From NCBI GenBank assembly GCA_003153775.1, contig PMBI01000083.1, forward strand, positions 123,668 through 187,667: a stretch of DNA of 64,000 nucleotides, read 5' to 3'. Origin of the DNA: Syntrophaceae bacterium (GTDB lineage Bacteria; Desulfobacterota; Syntrophia; Syntrophales; UBA2185). The notes below the pieces were generated by a model. That model made no database searches. It was not told the DNA's origin and saw only the letters and a list, made by a program, of their open reading frames with translations. The position numbers and the translations under genes are program-made. Positions 36,163 through 44,836 of this stretch are shown here, in pieces (within the stretch, counting starts at the first letter, position 1; every line of letters begins with the position of its first letter).

Positions 36163-36669
36163 ATAGCTAAGGATTTGAACATAAATGAAGAGATCAAGGC
36201 AACTGACGTCAGAGTAATTGATGAAGGCAAGCAGCTCGGAATCATGTCTCTGACGGAGGCGCTGGAAGTGGCTGCCAAAGCAGGACTGGATTTGGTTGAG
36301 GTGGCTCCGAATTCTTCGCCGCCGGTTTGCCGGATCATGGATTATGGAAAATTCAGATACCAGCAGAGCAAGAAGCAACAGGTCGCCAAAAAGAGTCAGA
36401 GTACTATTCAGGTAAAAGAGATAAGGATAAGGCCGAAGACAGATGAACATGACCTGCAGGTAAAGATCAAACATATTAAGAAATTTCTCGGCCAGAACGA
36501 TAAGGTGAAGATAACCATGATGTTCAGGGGGCGTGAAATGGCTTATACCGACCTAGGCAGGAAGATCATGGAGGACGTGCAAAAGGCGCTGACAGATGTG
36601 AGCACCGTTGACCAGCATCCTAAGCTCGAAGGCAGAAACATGATTATGATGGTATCTCCCAAGAAATAG
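36163..36669 (+). CDS. infC: Translation initiation factor IF-3 with probable AUA start codon
   Basis: From ATA 36163 the protein has 168 residues and starts (M)AKDLNINEEIKA, aligning with the usual IF3 N-terminus; starting at TTG 36175 would remove four conserved residues and leave the ribosome site too far away. The N-domain has VRVIDEGKQLGIMSLTEALE and CRIMDYGKFRYQQ, the C-domain VKEIRIRPKTDEHDLQVK and MMFRGREMAY. IF3 rejects non-AUG initiation, so a rare start lets it repress its own mRNA, as AUU does in E. coli. The TAG in frame-shifted GCATAGCT is not in this frame. Confidence 0.9.
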   Translation: MAKDLNINEEIKATDVRVIDEGKQLGIMSLTEALEVAAKAGLDLVEVAPNSSPPVCRIMDYGKFRYQQSKKQQVAKKSQSTIQVKEIRIRPKTDEHDLQVKIKHIKKFLGQNDKVKITMMFRGREMAYTDLGRKIMEDVQKALTDVSTVDQHPKLEGRNMIMMVSPKK

Positions 36670-36823
36670 GGAGTTACAAAGAACTTGATTCTGAATCCAA
36701 AATCCTAAACAATATAGGAATCAGGCTGCAGGGAATCTTCGAATCCCGGAAGCTATAATTTAACTTTGTCCTAAGAATTTAGAAATTAGAAGTTGGAATT
36801 CTTCATGCAAGAGGGGTGATTTA

Positions 36824-37021
36824 ATGCCAAAGATAAAAACACATAGGGGAGCGGCGAAACGGTTTAGCCTGACAGGAACCGGCAAGGTGAAGAGGAGTAA
36901 GGCATACGGCAGCCACATTCTCACAAAAAAAACGACGAAGAGAAAAAGGAATTTGCGGAAGTCTGCTATTCTTGACAAGAGGGACACTCGCGGAATTAAG
37001 ATGCTAATTCCCTATATGTAG
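36824..37021 (+). CDS. rpmI: 50S ribosomal protein L35
   Basis: The 65-residue basic protein has the L35 signature [20 protein letters not shown] followed by [19 protein letters not shown]. It follows infC by 154 bases; that gap holds an imperfect hairpin (GGGA/TCCC near 36734-36750) and may include the L20 control region known in other bacteria, though I cannot identify the pseudoknot by eye. Confidence 0.96.
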   Translation: MPKIKTHRGAAKRFSLTGTGKVKRSKAYGSHILTKKTTKRKRNLRKSAILDKRDTRGIKMLIPYM

Positions 37022-37112
37022 GCAGGAGAATACGACATTTAAAGGGAATATTTTTTGAATTGACCATAGAATTTAATAGTTATTTTTATAAGAAGCTGGG
37101 AGATTAAGAGAT

Positions 37113-37475
37113 ATGCCGAGAGTAAAAAGAAGTATTACTGCAAAGAAAAAAAGACGAAAGATCCTGAAAATGGCGAAGGGCTTTTTTGGTGCACGGAGCC
37201 GTTTGTTGAGAACGGCCACGGAGGCCGTCGAAAGGGCAATGAAGTACGCCTACAGGGACAGAAGAGTGAGGAAAAGAGATTTCAGAAAACTGTGGATTGC
37301 GAGAATTAATGCCGCCGCAAGAATCAATGAAATATCATACAGCCGGTTAATATACGGTATGAAAAAAGCAGGTGTGGAAATTGACAGAAAGATTCTTGCC
37401 GAGCTTGCCGTTCATGATCCGCGAGGATTTTCCGAAATAGTCGGTATCGCAAAAGGTAAGCTGGCGGCATGCTGA
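37113..37475 (+). CDS. rplT: 50S ribosomal protein L20
   Basis: The 120-residue protein has the L20 opening [39 protein letters not shown] and [18 protein letters not shown]. It binds 23S rRNA early in assembly and, in E. coli and Bacillus, represses the infC-rpmI-rplT mRNA. The stop overlaps the pheS start by seven bases. Confidence 0.96.
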   Translation: MPRVKRSITAKKKRRKILKMAKGFFGARSRLLRTATEAVERAMKYAYRDRRVRKRDFRKLWIARINAAARINEISYSRLIYGMKKAGVEIDRKILAELAVHDPRGFSEIVGIAKGKLAAC

Positions 37476-38485
37476 AAGAACTTGAGGAGCTTCAAAGACA
37501 GGCAGAATCCGAGTTAAAGAAGTCAAATACCGAAGAGGAGCTCCTCGCAATAAAAACCAAGTATTTGGGAAGAAAGGGTATTCTAACAAAGCTTCTCCGT
37601 GGCTTAGGAGATATAGCACCGGAAGAAAGACCGCAAGTCGGGAATCGCTGCAATGAAATCAAAGCAACGCTGACTGCCGCAATAGAGAATGCTCTCAAGG
37701 CTCGAACCTCTCTCAAGAAGGGGGAGGTTCTCCTTCGCGATGGAATCGATGTAACACTCCCAGGCAGAAGAATTCGTTTTGGCAATGAACATCCCGTAGC
37801 CTCGGTTTGTAAGGATATTTGCGACATATTTGCGGCACTCGGGTTCTCAGCCGTCCAGGGCCCGGAAATAGAGCTCGATTATTACAATTTTGAGGCCTTG
37901 AATATTCCCAAAGACCACCCTGCACGAGATATGCAGGATACATTCTACGTTGAAGATAACATAGTACTGCGCACCCATACCTCGCCGGTCCAGATAAGAG
38001 TTATGGAAAAGCAGCGGCCGCCGATCAGAATTCTCTCACCTGGCAGGGTATATCGACCCGATTCCGATATCTCTCATACCCCCATGTTTCATCAGATTGA
38101 GGGTCTCCTGGTTGATAAAGGAGTCACCTTCGGCGATTTGAAGGGCGTTCTTACGTTATTTCTTAAGCAGATGTTCGGCGGTGACACGGCGCTCAGATTT
38201 CGTCCCAGCTTCTTCCCTTTTACCGAACCCTCTGCTGAAGTCGATATAAAGTGCGTAATGTGCAGAGGCGCCGGCTGTCGAGTATGCTCCCAGAGCGGCT
38301 GGCTCGAAATACTTGGTTCCGGGATGGTTGATCCGGAAGTGTTTAAGAATGTAAATTACGACCCGGAGGAATTTTCCGGTTTTGCTTTCGGCTTAGGGCT
38401 CGAACGAATAGCCATGTTGAAGTACGGGATATCGGATATCCGGTTGTTCTTTGAGAATGACTGGAGGTTTCTGGAACAATTCTGA
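37469..38485 (+). CDS. pheS: Phenylalanyl-tRNA synthetase alpha subunit
   Basis: The 338-residue protein has an N-terminal coiled coil (about residues 1-85), then the class II core with [30 protein letters not shown] (motif 2 region), [20 protein letters not shown] and motif 3 in [17 protein letters not shown]. It works as a hetero-tetramer with PheT to charge tRNA-Phe. [17 protein letters not shown] segment shows the cysteine pattern seen in many bacterial PheS. Start overlaps rplT. Confidence 0.97.
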   Translation: MLKELEELQRQAESELKKSNTEEELLAIKTKYLGRKGILTKLLRGLGDIAPEERPQVGNRCNEIKATLTAAIENALKARTSLKKGEVLLRDGIDVTLPGRRIRFGNEHPVASVCKDICDIFAALGFSAVQGPEIELDYYNFEALNIPKDHPARDMQDTFYVEDNIVLRTHTSPVQIRVMEKQRPPIRILSPGRVYRPDSDISHTPMFHQIEGLLVDKGVTFGDLKGVLTLFLKQMFGGDTALRFRPSFFPFTEPSAEVDIKCVMCRGAGCRVCSQSGWLEILGSGMVDPEVFKNVNYDPEEFSGFAFGLGLERIAMLKYGISDIRLFFENDWRFLEQF

Positions 38486-38653
38486 TGTCCGGGGTCTTGA
38501 ATATCAAAAGTGAAAACCGCAATTCTTCTTCGAACACTATGAAAAAAGGTCAAGTCAGAGCAAATCACAATTGCGAATAATTAGATTCTGAACATGCATC
38601 AATGTGGAAGACCACATTATCCAAACCCGGCTAAGATTTAGGATTTACATTTT

Positions 38654-41071
38654 ATGTTAGTAAGTCTCAGATGGCTCAGAGATTATGTCGATATAAGGAT
38701 TCCGCTTGTAGAACTTGCAGAACGTTTGACCATGGCTGGTCTTGAAGTTGAAGAGATAAAGGAGACCGGTCCTGTGTTTACCAATGTAGTTGTCGCAAAG
38801 CTCCTTTCTGTAAAGCCCCATCCTGAAACAGATAAATATTTCTTCTGCGAAGTAGCTGCCGGTGAAGGCATTTATCCTGTGGTCTGCGGTGCGCGCAACA
38901 TCAAGCCCGGCGATGTGGTTCCCCTGGCAAAAATCGGAGCAACGTTACCGGGCGGCTATACGATCAAGAGTTCCAAAATCAGAGGCGCCGTATCGGAAGG
39001 GATGCTCTGTTCCGAGCAAGAACTGGGCATAGGCGACGATGCATCGGGGATAATGATTCTTCCTCTCGACCTCACCATAGGCATTGACTTGGCAGAAGCA
39101 TTAAATCTCAAGGACATGGTCCTGGATATAGGGATTACGCCCAACAGGTCTGACTGTTTAAGCATCATAGGAATTGCCCGCGAAATCGCCGCGATCACAG
39201 GGTCCATGCTTAAGTACCCGGATACTGCTGTCTCCGAAAATGAGCAGGATATAGAAAGTATCACATCAGTTGATATACTTGATCCCGATTTGTGCCCCCG
39301 CTACAGCGCCAGAATTATAAGGGACGTTACCATAAAACCTTCCCCTCTCTGGATGCGCCGGAGACTTGAAGCAGTAGGCCTGCGTGCGATCAACAATATC
39401 GTTGATGTAACAAATTATGTGATGATGGAGTTAGGGCAGCCGCTTCATGCATTTGATTTCCGGTTTCTTGAAGAGGGGCGCATTGTGGTCAGAAGATCCC
39501 ACGGAGGAGAGACATTCACCTCTCTCGATGAGAAGGAACGCATTCTCGAAGCGGATACGCTGATGATCTGTGACGGCAAAAAGCCTGTAGCTATTGGCGG
39601 CATAATGGGCGGCCTTAATTCCGAAGTCAAAGAAGATACCAAAATGATATTTCTCGAAAGCGCCTATTTCACTCCTACCTCCATAAGAAGATCGGCCAAG
39701 TTTCTGGGGATGAGCACGGATGCCGCATTCAGGTTCGGTCGCGGCATAGATCCTGAAGGTGTGATCAGGGCCTTAAACAGAGCAGCTCGGATCATGGCAG
39801 AAATTTCCGGTGGGCGGGTTTGTAGAGGCTACATTGACCGATATCCCCAAAAGGTTGAATCCGCAGGGGATATACTGCTCCGCAAAGAAAGGGTCAATGA
39901 AATACTGGGTACTGACATCAATGCCTCGGAAATCGTCAGCATACTGGAAAGTTTAGAGATGACTATTCTCGTCGAGAAAGACGGCGTCTACCGGGTAACT
40001 CCGCCCACGTACAGGGTGGACATTGCAAGAGAGATTGATCTCATCGAAGAGATAGCCAGATTGTACGGTTATGACCTTATTCCTGCGACGCTGCCTCCCG
40101 TATCTGTCACGGCTGTGACGACGGAGCGCCAGCAAATCGTCGTCGACAGAATCCGGGATCTCATCAGGGGATCGGGCTACTCCGAAATCATTACATTCAG
40201 TTTTATTTCCCCTGAGTCGGCAAAGCTTCTCGGAATCAGAGAAGATGATGATCGTTGGAATATGGTCAAAATAAGAAATCCTCTTACGGAAGATCAATCA
40301 GTGATGCGGACGACGCTCGTCGCCAGCCTCTTGGAGACAATGAAAAGAAATGCTCATAACGGATGTCTTGATCTAAAGATGTTTGAGATCGGCAGGGTCT
40401 TTTTTCACCGAGAGGAAGGTGAACTCCCCATCGAGAAAAACAGGCTCGGATGTTTCATCACAGGCATGTATTACGATGATCTCTGGAGTTCAAAAATATA
40501 TGCGGATCTTTATGACTTAAAAGGCTGTATAGAAAACATCTTTGATGGCCTTAAGATTGCGGGTCTGGAATTCAGGTCTGGTCACAGGGAAGCTTTTCTC
40601 CATCCGGGCAAATCAGGCGGGATATATGTTAAAGACCAGTTTATCGGCTTCCTGGGGGAAGTGCATCCGGATATTCTTCTCAAGATGGACTTAAAAAATC
40701 GGGCCTATGTTGCTGAAATAGATTTGGATATTGTCTCAAATATGTTCTCGGGCGAAGTGTTGTATAAAGACCTGCCGAGATTTCCATCAGTCGTAAGAGA
40801 TGTGGCGTTCGTGATTGGCCGGGAGATGGAAGCGGATAGAATACTTAAACTTGCCACCGGGATGGATAAAGAATTGCTTGAAAAGGTGAGCATTTTTGAT
40901 GTATATTCCGGCAAGAATATTCAGGAGGGGAAAAAGAGTCTCGGGATAAGGTTTGTATATCGTGCTTCTGACAGGACATTGACGGACGATGAAGTGAATC
41001 AGCTGCACGGTAGGGTCATAAAAAACATCGTTGACTTGACTGGGGCAAGGATAAGAGGAGAAGAAATTTAG
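38654..41071 (+). CDS. pheT: Phenylalanyl-tRNA synthetase beta subunit
   Basis: The 805-residue protein has the N-terminal tRNA-binding domain (VVAKLLSVKPHPETDKYFFC), GAVSEGMLCSEQELG, the B3/4 editing domain (NIVDVTNYVMMELGQPLHAF), the B5 domain, a catalytic-like core and the C-terminal FDX-ACB domain (LPRFPSVVRDVAFVI). It provides tRNA recognition and removal of Tyr-tRNA-Phe. It follows pheS by 168 bases and precedes ihfA by 28. Confidence 0.97.
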   Translation: MLVSLRWLRDYVDIRIPLVELAERLTMAGLEVEEIKETGPVFTNVVVAKLLSVKPHPETDKYFFCEVAAGEGIYPVVCGARNIKPGDVVPLAKIGATLPGGYTIKSSKIRGAVSEGMLCSEQELGIGDDASGIMILPLDLTIGIDLAEALNLKDMVLDIGITPNRSDCLSIIGIAREIAAITGSMLKYPDTAVSENEQDIESITSVDILDPDLCPRYSARIIRDVTIKPSPLWMRRRLEAVGLRAINNIVDVTNYVMMELGQPLHAFDFRFLEEGRIVVRRSHGGETFTSLDEKERILEADTLMICDGKKPVAIGGIMGGLNSEVKEDTKMIFLESAYFTPTSIRRSAKFLGMSTDAAFRFGRGIDPEGVIRALNRAARIMAEISGGRVCRGYIDRYPQKVESAGDILLRKERVNEILGTDINASEIVSILESLEMTILVEKDGVYRVTPPTYRVDIAREIDLIEEIARLYGYDLIPATLPPVSVTAVTTERQQIVVDRIRDLIRGSGYSEIITFSFISPESAKLLGIREDDDRWNMVKIRNPLTEDQSVMRTTLVASLLETMKRNAHNGCLDLKMFEIGRVFFHREEGELPIEKNRLGCFITGMYYDDLWSSKIYADLYDLKGCIENIFDGLKIAGLEFRSGHREAFLHPGKSGGIYVKDQFIGFLGEVHPDILLKMDLKNRAYVAEIDLDIVSNMFSGEVLYKDLPRFPSVVRDVAFVIGREMEADRILKLATGMDKELLEKVSIFDVYSGKNIQEGKKSLGIRFVYRASDRTLTDDEVNQLHGRVIKNIVDLTGARIRGEEI

Positions 41072-41099
41072 GCGTCTGCAATATTGGGGGAGGTTAGAA

Positions 41100-41375
41100 A
41101 TGACAAAGATTGATATTATTCAGGATGTGTATGAAAAGCTGGGATTTTCCAAGAAGGATGCTGCGCAAATTGTTGAGTCGGTTTTTGAGATCATGAAAGA
41201 CAGCCTTGCTCGCGGTGAGAAGATAAAGATTTCCGGTTTCGGCAACTTCTCTGTGAAGGATAAGAAATCCCGCAGAGGCAGGAATCCGCAGACCGGAAGT
41301 GAAATAGAAATATCTGCAAGGAAGGTACTTACCTTTAAGTCGAGTCAAGTGTTGCGCAAAGCGTTGAATAGTTAA
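41100..41375 (+). CDS. ihfA: Integration host factor alpha subunit
   Basis: The 91-residue HU/IHF-fold protein starts TKIDIIQDVYEKLGFSKKDA and contains GEKIKISGFGNFSVKDKKSR followed by RRGRNPQTGSEIEISARKVL, the DNA-intercalating arm with its proline. Position after pheT and the sequence favour IHF alpha over HU. It bends DNA for sigma-54 promoters, replication and recombination. GGGGGAGG precedes the ATG. Confidence 0.93.
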   Translation: MTKIDIIQDVYEKLGFSKKDAAQIVESVFEIMKDSLARGEKIKISGFGNFSVKDKKSRRGRNPQTGSEIEISARKVLTFKSSQVLRKALNS

Positions 41376-41730
41376 TTGTGTAGACAAGAAAACTCTGATC
41401 ATCAAATCCGGATGATTCGGTTAAAAGTCAGGAATCTGTATTACAACTTGCCGCTTTTGAAAGGAGTGCGGGGATCAAGCCACTCCGGTGCCGAGATATG
41501 ATATCATCGGACATGTGCACCGAGTAACACGCCATGCGCTTGGCGGGTATGTTGCCCAGACTTTTGAACTTTTTGCAGGGTCGCCAATCCCGCCTGCTAA
41601 ACGAATCCATAATGAGAGTGTGACTTAGGAATGACCTTTCACGATTGCGCGTATGGCAGTTCTAAGTGCATATGAAAGGTTTCAAGATACGGTTTTCGCC
41701 TGACTGGGGCGTCAAGATTTAGGTATCTTA
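41376..41730. other. Intergenic region between ihfA and merR-like gene, 355 bp
   Basis: No gene or RNA is evident. Two weak palindromes occur: one around 41493-41512 (CCGA, GATA, TATC, TCGG with a bulge), and ACCTTTCA near 41635 with TGAAAGGT near 41673. Neither has a T tract. Their role is unknown. Confidence 0.35.
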
Positions 41731-42069
41731 ATGAGTGCGTCGATTCCGGACAAGGAATATTTCCGTATCGGAGAGGTCAGCAAAATCCTCGATGTAGACC
41801 CGTATGTCGTCAGGTTTTGGGAATCTGAATTCAAATCAATTAAGCCAATTCGCACAAAATCATATCAACGTCTGTATAGGAAAAAAGATTTGGAGGAGCT
41901 GTTAATTATTAAGAAACTCCTCTATGGCGATGGGTTTACCATAAGTGGCGCCAAGAAACAATTGCTGAAGATGAAAAGGGGGGGGGCGGAGCACGACCGA
42001 GATGATGTGCAAGAGAAATTTGCGGAAATTAAAAAAGGATTATTACAGATAAGAAGAATGATAAGTTAA
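41731..42069 (+). CDS. MerR-family transcriptional regulator
   Basis: The 112-residue protein is a short MerR-type DNA-binding protein: FRIGEVSKILDVDPYVVRFW is the first helix-turn-helix, and YQRLYRKKDLEELLIIKKLL the wing and second helical part, followed by a coiled-coil tail. It lacks a sensory domain. In many proteobacteria an equivalent gene sits after ihfA and its role is not known; this synteny is retained here. Good match to the short MlrA/CadR-like layout, but no target can be named. Confidence 0.88.
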   Translation: MSASIPDKEYFRIGEVSKILDVDPYVVRFWESEFKSIKPIRTKSYQRLYRKKDLEELLIIKKLLYGDGFTISGAKKQLLKMKRGGAEHDRDDVQEKFAEIKKGLLQIRRMIS

Positions 42070-42125
42070 AGAGAAAAGGGACAGGCATTTTTTTGCAATG
42101 AAAAAACTTACCTGCCCCACCGTTC

Positions 42126-42416
42126 CTAATGTTTGGTCGATCTCTTCGATGCCTTGAGCGGATTGATTTTCTGCGTGGCTTCTTGGATCTCTTTCTTGAT
42201 GTGCGACGCTGTCGGACAGTTTCCAGAAAGCCATTTGCTGGAAGGTTCAGGATAGACCTTGCAGTACTGACCGGTCGGGCAATCTATGACTTTGATGCAA
42301 CCCCCACACTTCTCTATTACTGTGTAGCAATTACCCCCATTAAATCCACAGCCCTTCTTGGTCATGAAGGCGCACTCAGACCCAATTTTGACGGTTTGAC
42401 AGACCATTGGAATCAC
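42126..42416 (-). CDS. PxxKW-family cysteine-rich protein
   Basis: The 96-residue protein has nine or more cysteines in short spacing (MVCQ, SECAFMTKKGCGFNGGNC, EKCGGCIKVIDCPTGQYCKV, GNCP) and the motif PEPSSKW that names this small family, found in Desulfobacterota. The cysteine spacing suggests a bound iron-sulfur cluster or zinc; the biochemical role is unknown. It is cytoplasmic by sequence. It converges on the merR-like gene. The strand behind its start (42417-42650) holds only the leader of ptsH. Confidence 0.8.
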   Translation of the reverse strand: MIPMVCQTVKIGSECAFMTKKGCGFNGGNCYTVIEKCGGCIKVIDCPTGQYCKVYPEPSSKWLSGNCPTASHIKKEIQEATQKINPLKASKRSTKH

Positions 42417-42682
42417 CCCCTTTCTTATTTTCTTTGATTTGCTTAATTGCAGCTAATAGCGAATTAACAAAAATCTTTTTCTTATAACAAAATATATAGC
42501 AGCATGTCAAGAAAAAAGTGCACTAAATTAACTTGCCAAATATCGCAGCAATAACGCTATCAACGGCGCATTGAATGAATTGACTTCGTAATACAATCAT
42601 GTTAGGCAAACACCTCCAATGAAAAGGAGTTTGAAACTGCTGAGAAATCATCACCGTGCTTCCGGGATTAATTGTGACTGAC

Positions 42683-42952
42683 ATGATAGTAATAAAAACA
42701 TTCGAGATAAAAAATAAGCTTGGTCTTCACGCGAGGGTTGCAGCAAAGCTCATCAACATATCTACGCGATTCAAGGCGAAGATATTTTTTGAGAGGGATG
42801 GCAAAGTTGCAAACGGGAAGAGTCTCCTCAGTATCTTGACGTTAGCCTGTCCTTTGGGAAGCCGGCTGACGATAAGAGCAGAGGGGGTGGACGCGCGAGA
42901 GGCTGTTCATGACCTTGGCAAACTGATAGAGGATAAATTTGGAGAAGATTGA
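42683..42952 (+). CDS. ptsH: Phosphocarrier protein HPr
   Basis: The 89-residue protein has the active-site histidine in NKLGLHARVAAKLI (near residue 16) and the regulatory serine region NGKSLLSILTLACPLGS (near 46-48). It accepts phosphate from enzyme I. ATG 42683 is the conservative start; GTG 42674 is possible. It overlaps ptsI (TGATG). No EII sugar permease is nearby, so a regulatory phosphorelay is more likely than sugar uptake. Confidence 0.92.
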   Translation: MIVIKTFEIKNKLGLHARVAAKLINISTRFKAKIFFERDGKVANGKSLLSILTLACPLGSRLTIRAEGVDAREAVHDLGKLIEDKFGED

Positions 42953-44730
42953 TGGTTGATGATGCAGGGAAAAGGTCTTTTGTTCTCAAGGGCATTGGTG
43001 TCTCGCCCGGCATAGTGATCGGAAAGGCGCACCTCTTTGATCCTTTTGATGCCCGGGTTTCCTTCTACAGGCTTCGGGACAAGGAGCTGATTTCGGAAGA
43101 GACTAAGAGGTTTAAAGCGGCGCTGAAGGAATCGGAAAAGCAACTCCTTGAGGTAAAAAACAGACTCCGTGAACTGGCCGGACAAGAACCCTTGTATATC
43201 ATAGATGTACATCTATTGATCCTTAAAGACAAGATGTTTATCAATCATACTGTTAAGTATATCAAAGACTTATGCATCAATGCCGAATGGGCCATCAAGA
43301 TGACCATTGACAGATATCGAGAGATTTTTGACAAAGTTGAAGATGAATATCTCAAAGGACGGATCAGCGACATTCGATACGTGGGGCAGATGATCACGAG
43401 AAATCTGGCCGGAGGTAAAGATGTCGTCAGGGACATTGCCGGCAAGGGGATAATCATTGCTGCAGACCTCTCGCCAGCGGATACTGCGCAGATGATGATT
43501 AATAAGGTGCAGGGATTTGCGACGGATATGGGAGGAAAAACATCTCATACGGCTATTGTGGCGCGTGCCGTAGAAATTCCCGCCGTAGTTGGTTTGGAGT
43601 CTATTACTAAAATGGTACGAACCAACGATGACATCATTATTGACGGCTCGGCCGGGCTTGTTGTTGTGAATCCTGATCCGGAAATGATTAGGGTATATGA
43701 CGATAAGCGTAGGCATTTTGAAATAGCCCAGGAAAATTTTCTGAAATATGCGAGACTGCCTGCTGTAACGAAAGATAATTATAGAGTGGATATCGGAGGC
43801 AATATCGAGTTTATCGAAGAGGTTCCCACTGCTGTATCCCATGGCGCTGAGGGCATTGGTCTTTACAGAACGGAGTTCATCTACATAAACAAGGGACAGC
43901 TGCCCACGGAGGAAGAACACTTCTCAAACTACAGAAGTATCGTCGGCGTAGAGGGTTTGAATTGGGCGACAATCAGAACCTTTGATCTCGGAGGTGACAA
44001 ATTTTACTCCGACCCCAAGTTGGCGAAGGAAATGAATCCTCAAATGGGTCTGCGGGCTATCCGCTTCTGTTTGAAAGAAGTCGATATGTTCAAGGTGCAG
44101 TTGCGGGCTATTGCCCGTGCCAGTGCTTTTGGAAAGACGAGGATCATGTTTCCCATGGTTTCGGGTATTGAGGAAATACGGGAAGCCAAGAGGATATTTT
44201 TTGAGGTTAAGGATGATCTTGTAGCCAGGGGCATACCAGTGGGTGACGACATTGAAATTGGCGTCATGATAGAAGTTCCGTCTGCCGTGATTATTGCCGA
44301 CGAACTGGCAAAAGAAGTGGATTTTTTCAGCATAGGCACGAACGACCTTATTCAATATGCATTGGCTATCGACAGGATTAACGAAAGAGTGACCTATCTG
44401 TATGAACCGCTCCACCCTGCTGTTTTGAGACTCATCAAGCGGGTGATTGATGTCGGTCATAGCGCGGGCGTTCGGGTTGCCATGTGCGGCGAAATGGCAG
44501 GCGAGCCAGCCTATATCATGATTCTCTTAGGTCTCGAGATAGACGAACTGAGTATGAATCCCCTGGCAATACCACGGGTGAAGAAGATCATTCAGGAATC
44601 AACTCTAAAGGAATCCAAAGCGCTGTTAGAGAAAGTTATGACTTTCTCATCGGCTGCTGTGATTCGAGAATTTGTATACAATTACATGCGTGAACGTTTC
44701 CCGGAAGAATTCCAGACGAACGGCACGTGA
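42952..44730 (+). CDS. ptsI: PTS enzyme I (phosphoenolpyruvate-protein phosphotransferase)
   Basis: The 592-residue protein has the N-terminal HPr-binding domain, the phosphohistidine in GGKTSHTAIVARAVEIPAVV near residue 199, and the PEP-binding barrel with GIGLYRTEFIYINKG, MVSGIEEIREAKRIFFEVK, FSIGTNDLIQYALAIDR and VAMCGEMAGEPAY. It takes phosphate from PEP and passes it to HPr. The start overlaps the ptsH stop. The N-terminal GAF domain of the nitrogen PTS form (PtsP) is absent. Confidence 0.95.
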   Translation: MVDDAGKRSFVLKGIGVSPGIVIGKAHLFDPFDARVSFYRLRDKELISEETKRFKAALKESEKQLLEVKNRLRELAGQEPLYIIDVHLLILKDKMFINHTVKYIKDLCINAEWAIKMTIDRYREIFDKVEDEYLKGRISDIRYVGQMITRNLAGGKDVVRDIAGKGIIIAADLSPADTAQMMINKVQGFATDMGGKTSHTAIVARAVEIPAVVGLESITKMVRTNDDIIIDGSAGLVVVNPDPEMIRVYDDKRRHFEIAQENFLKYARLPAVTKDNYRVDIGGNIEFIEEVPTAVSHGAEGIGLYRTEFIYINKGQLPTEEEHFSNYRSIVGVEGLNWATIRTFDLGGDKFYSDPKLAKEMNPQMGLRAIRFCLKEVDMFKVQLRAIARASAFGKTRIMFPMVSGIEEIREAKRIFFEVKDDLVARGIPVGDDIEIGVMIEVPSAVIIADELAKEVDFFSIGTNDLIQYALAIDRINERVTYLYEPLHPAVLRLIKRVIDVGHSAGVRVAMCGEMAGEPAYIMILLGLEIDELSMNPLAIPRVKKIIQESTLKESKALLEKVMTFSSAAVIREFVYNYMRERFPEEFQTNGT

Positions 44731-44836
44731 GATTAAGTGCAGAAAAAGCATTCTCGTAGGCATCAAGTAAATTATGCTTTCTGCGGGCGCGTATAGAGAC
44801 AAATCGCCGGGGACTTCATTTTCGTAAGAGATCATC

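Noticed and set aside
43270..43920. 216-residue minus-strand ORF inside ptsI
   Set aside because: Shadow frame of the enzyme I gene.
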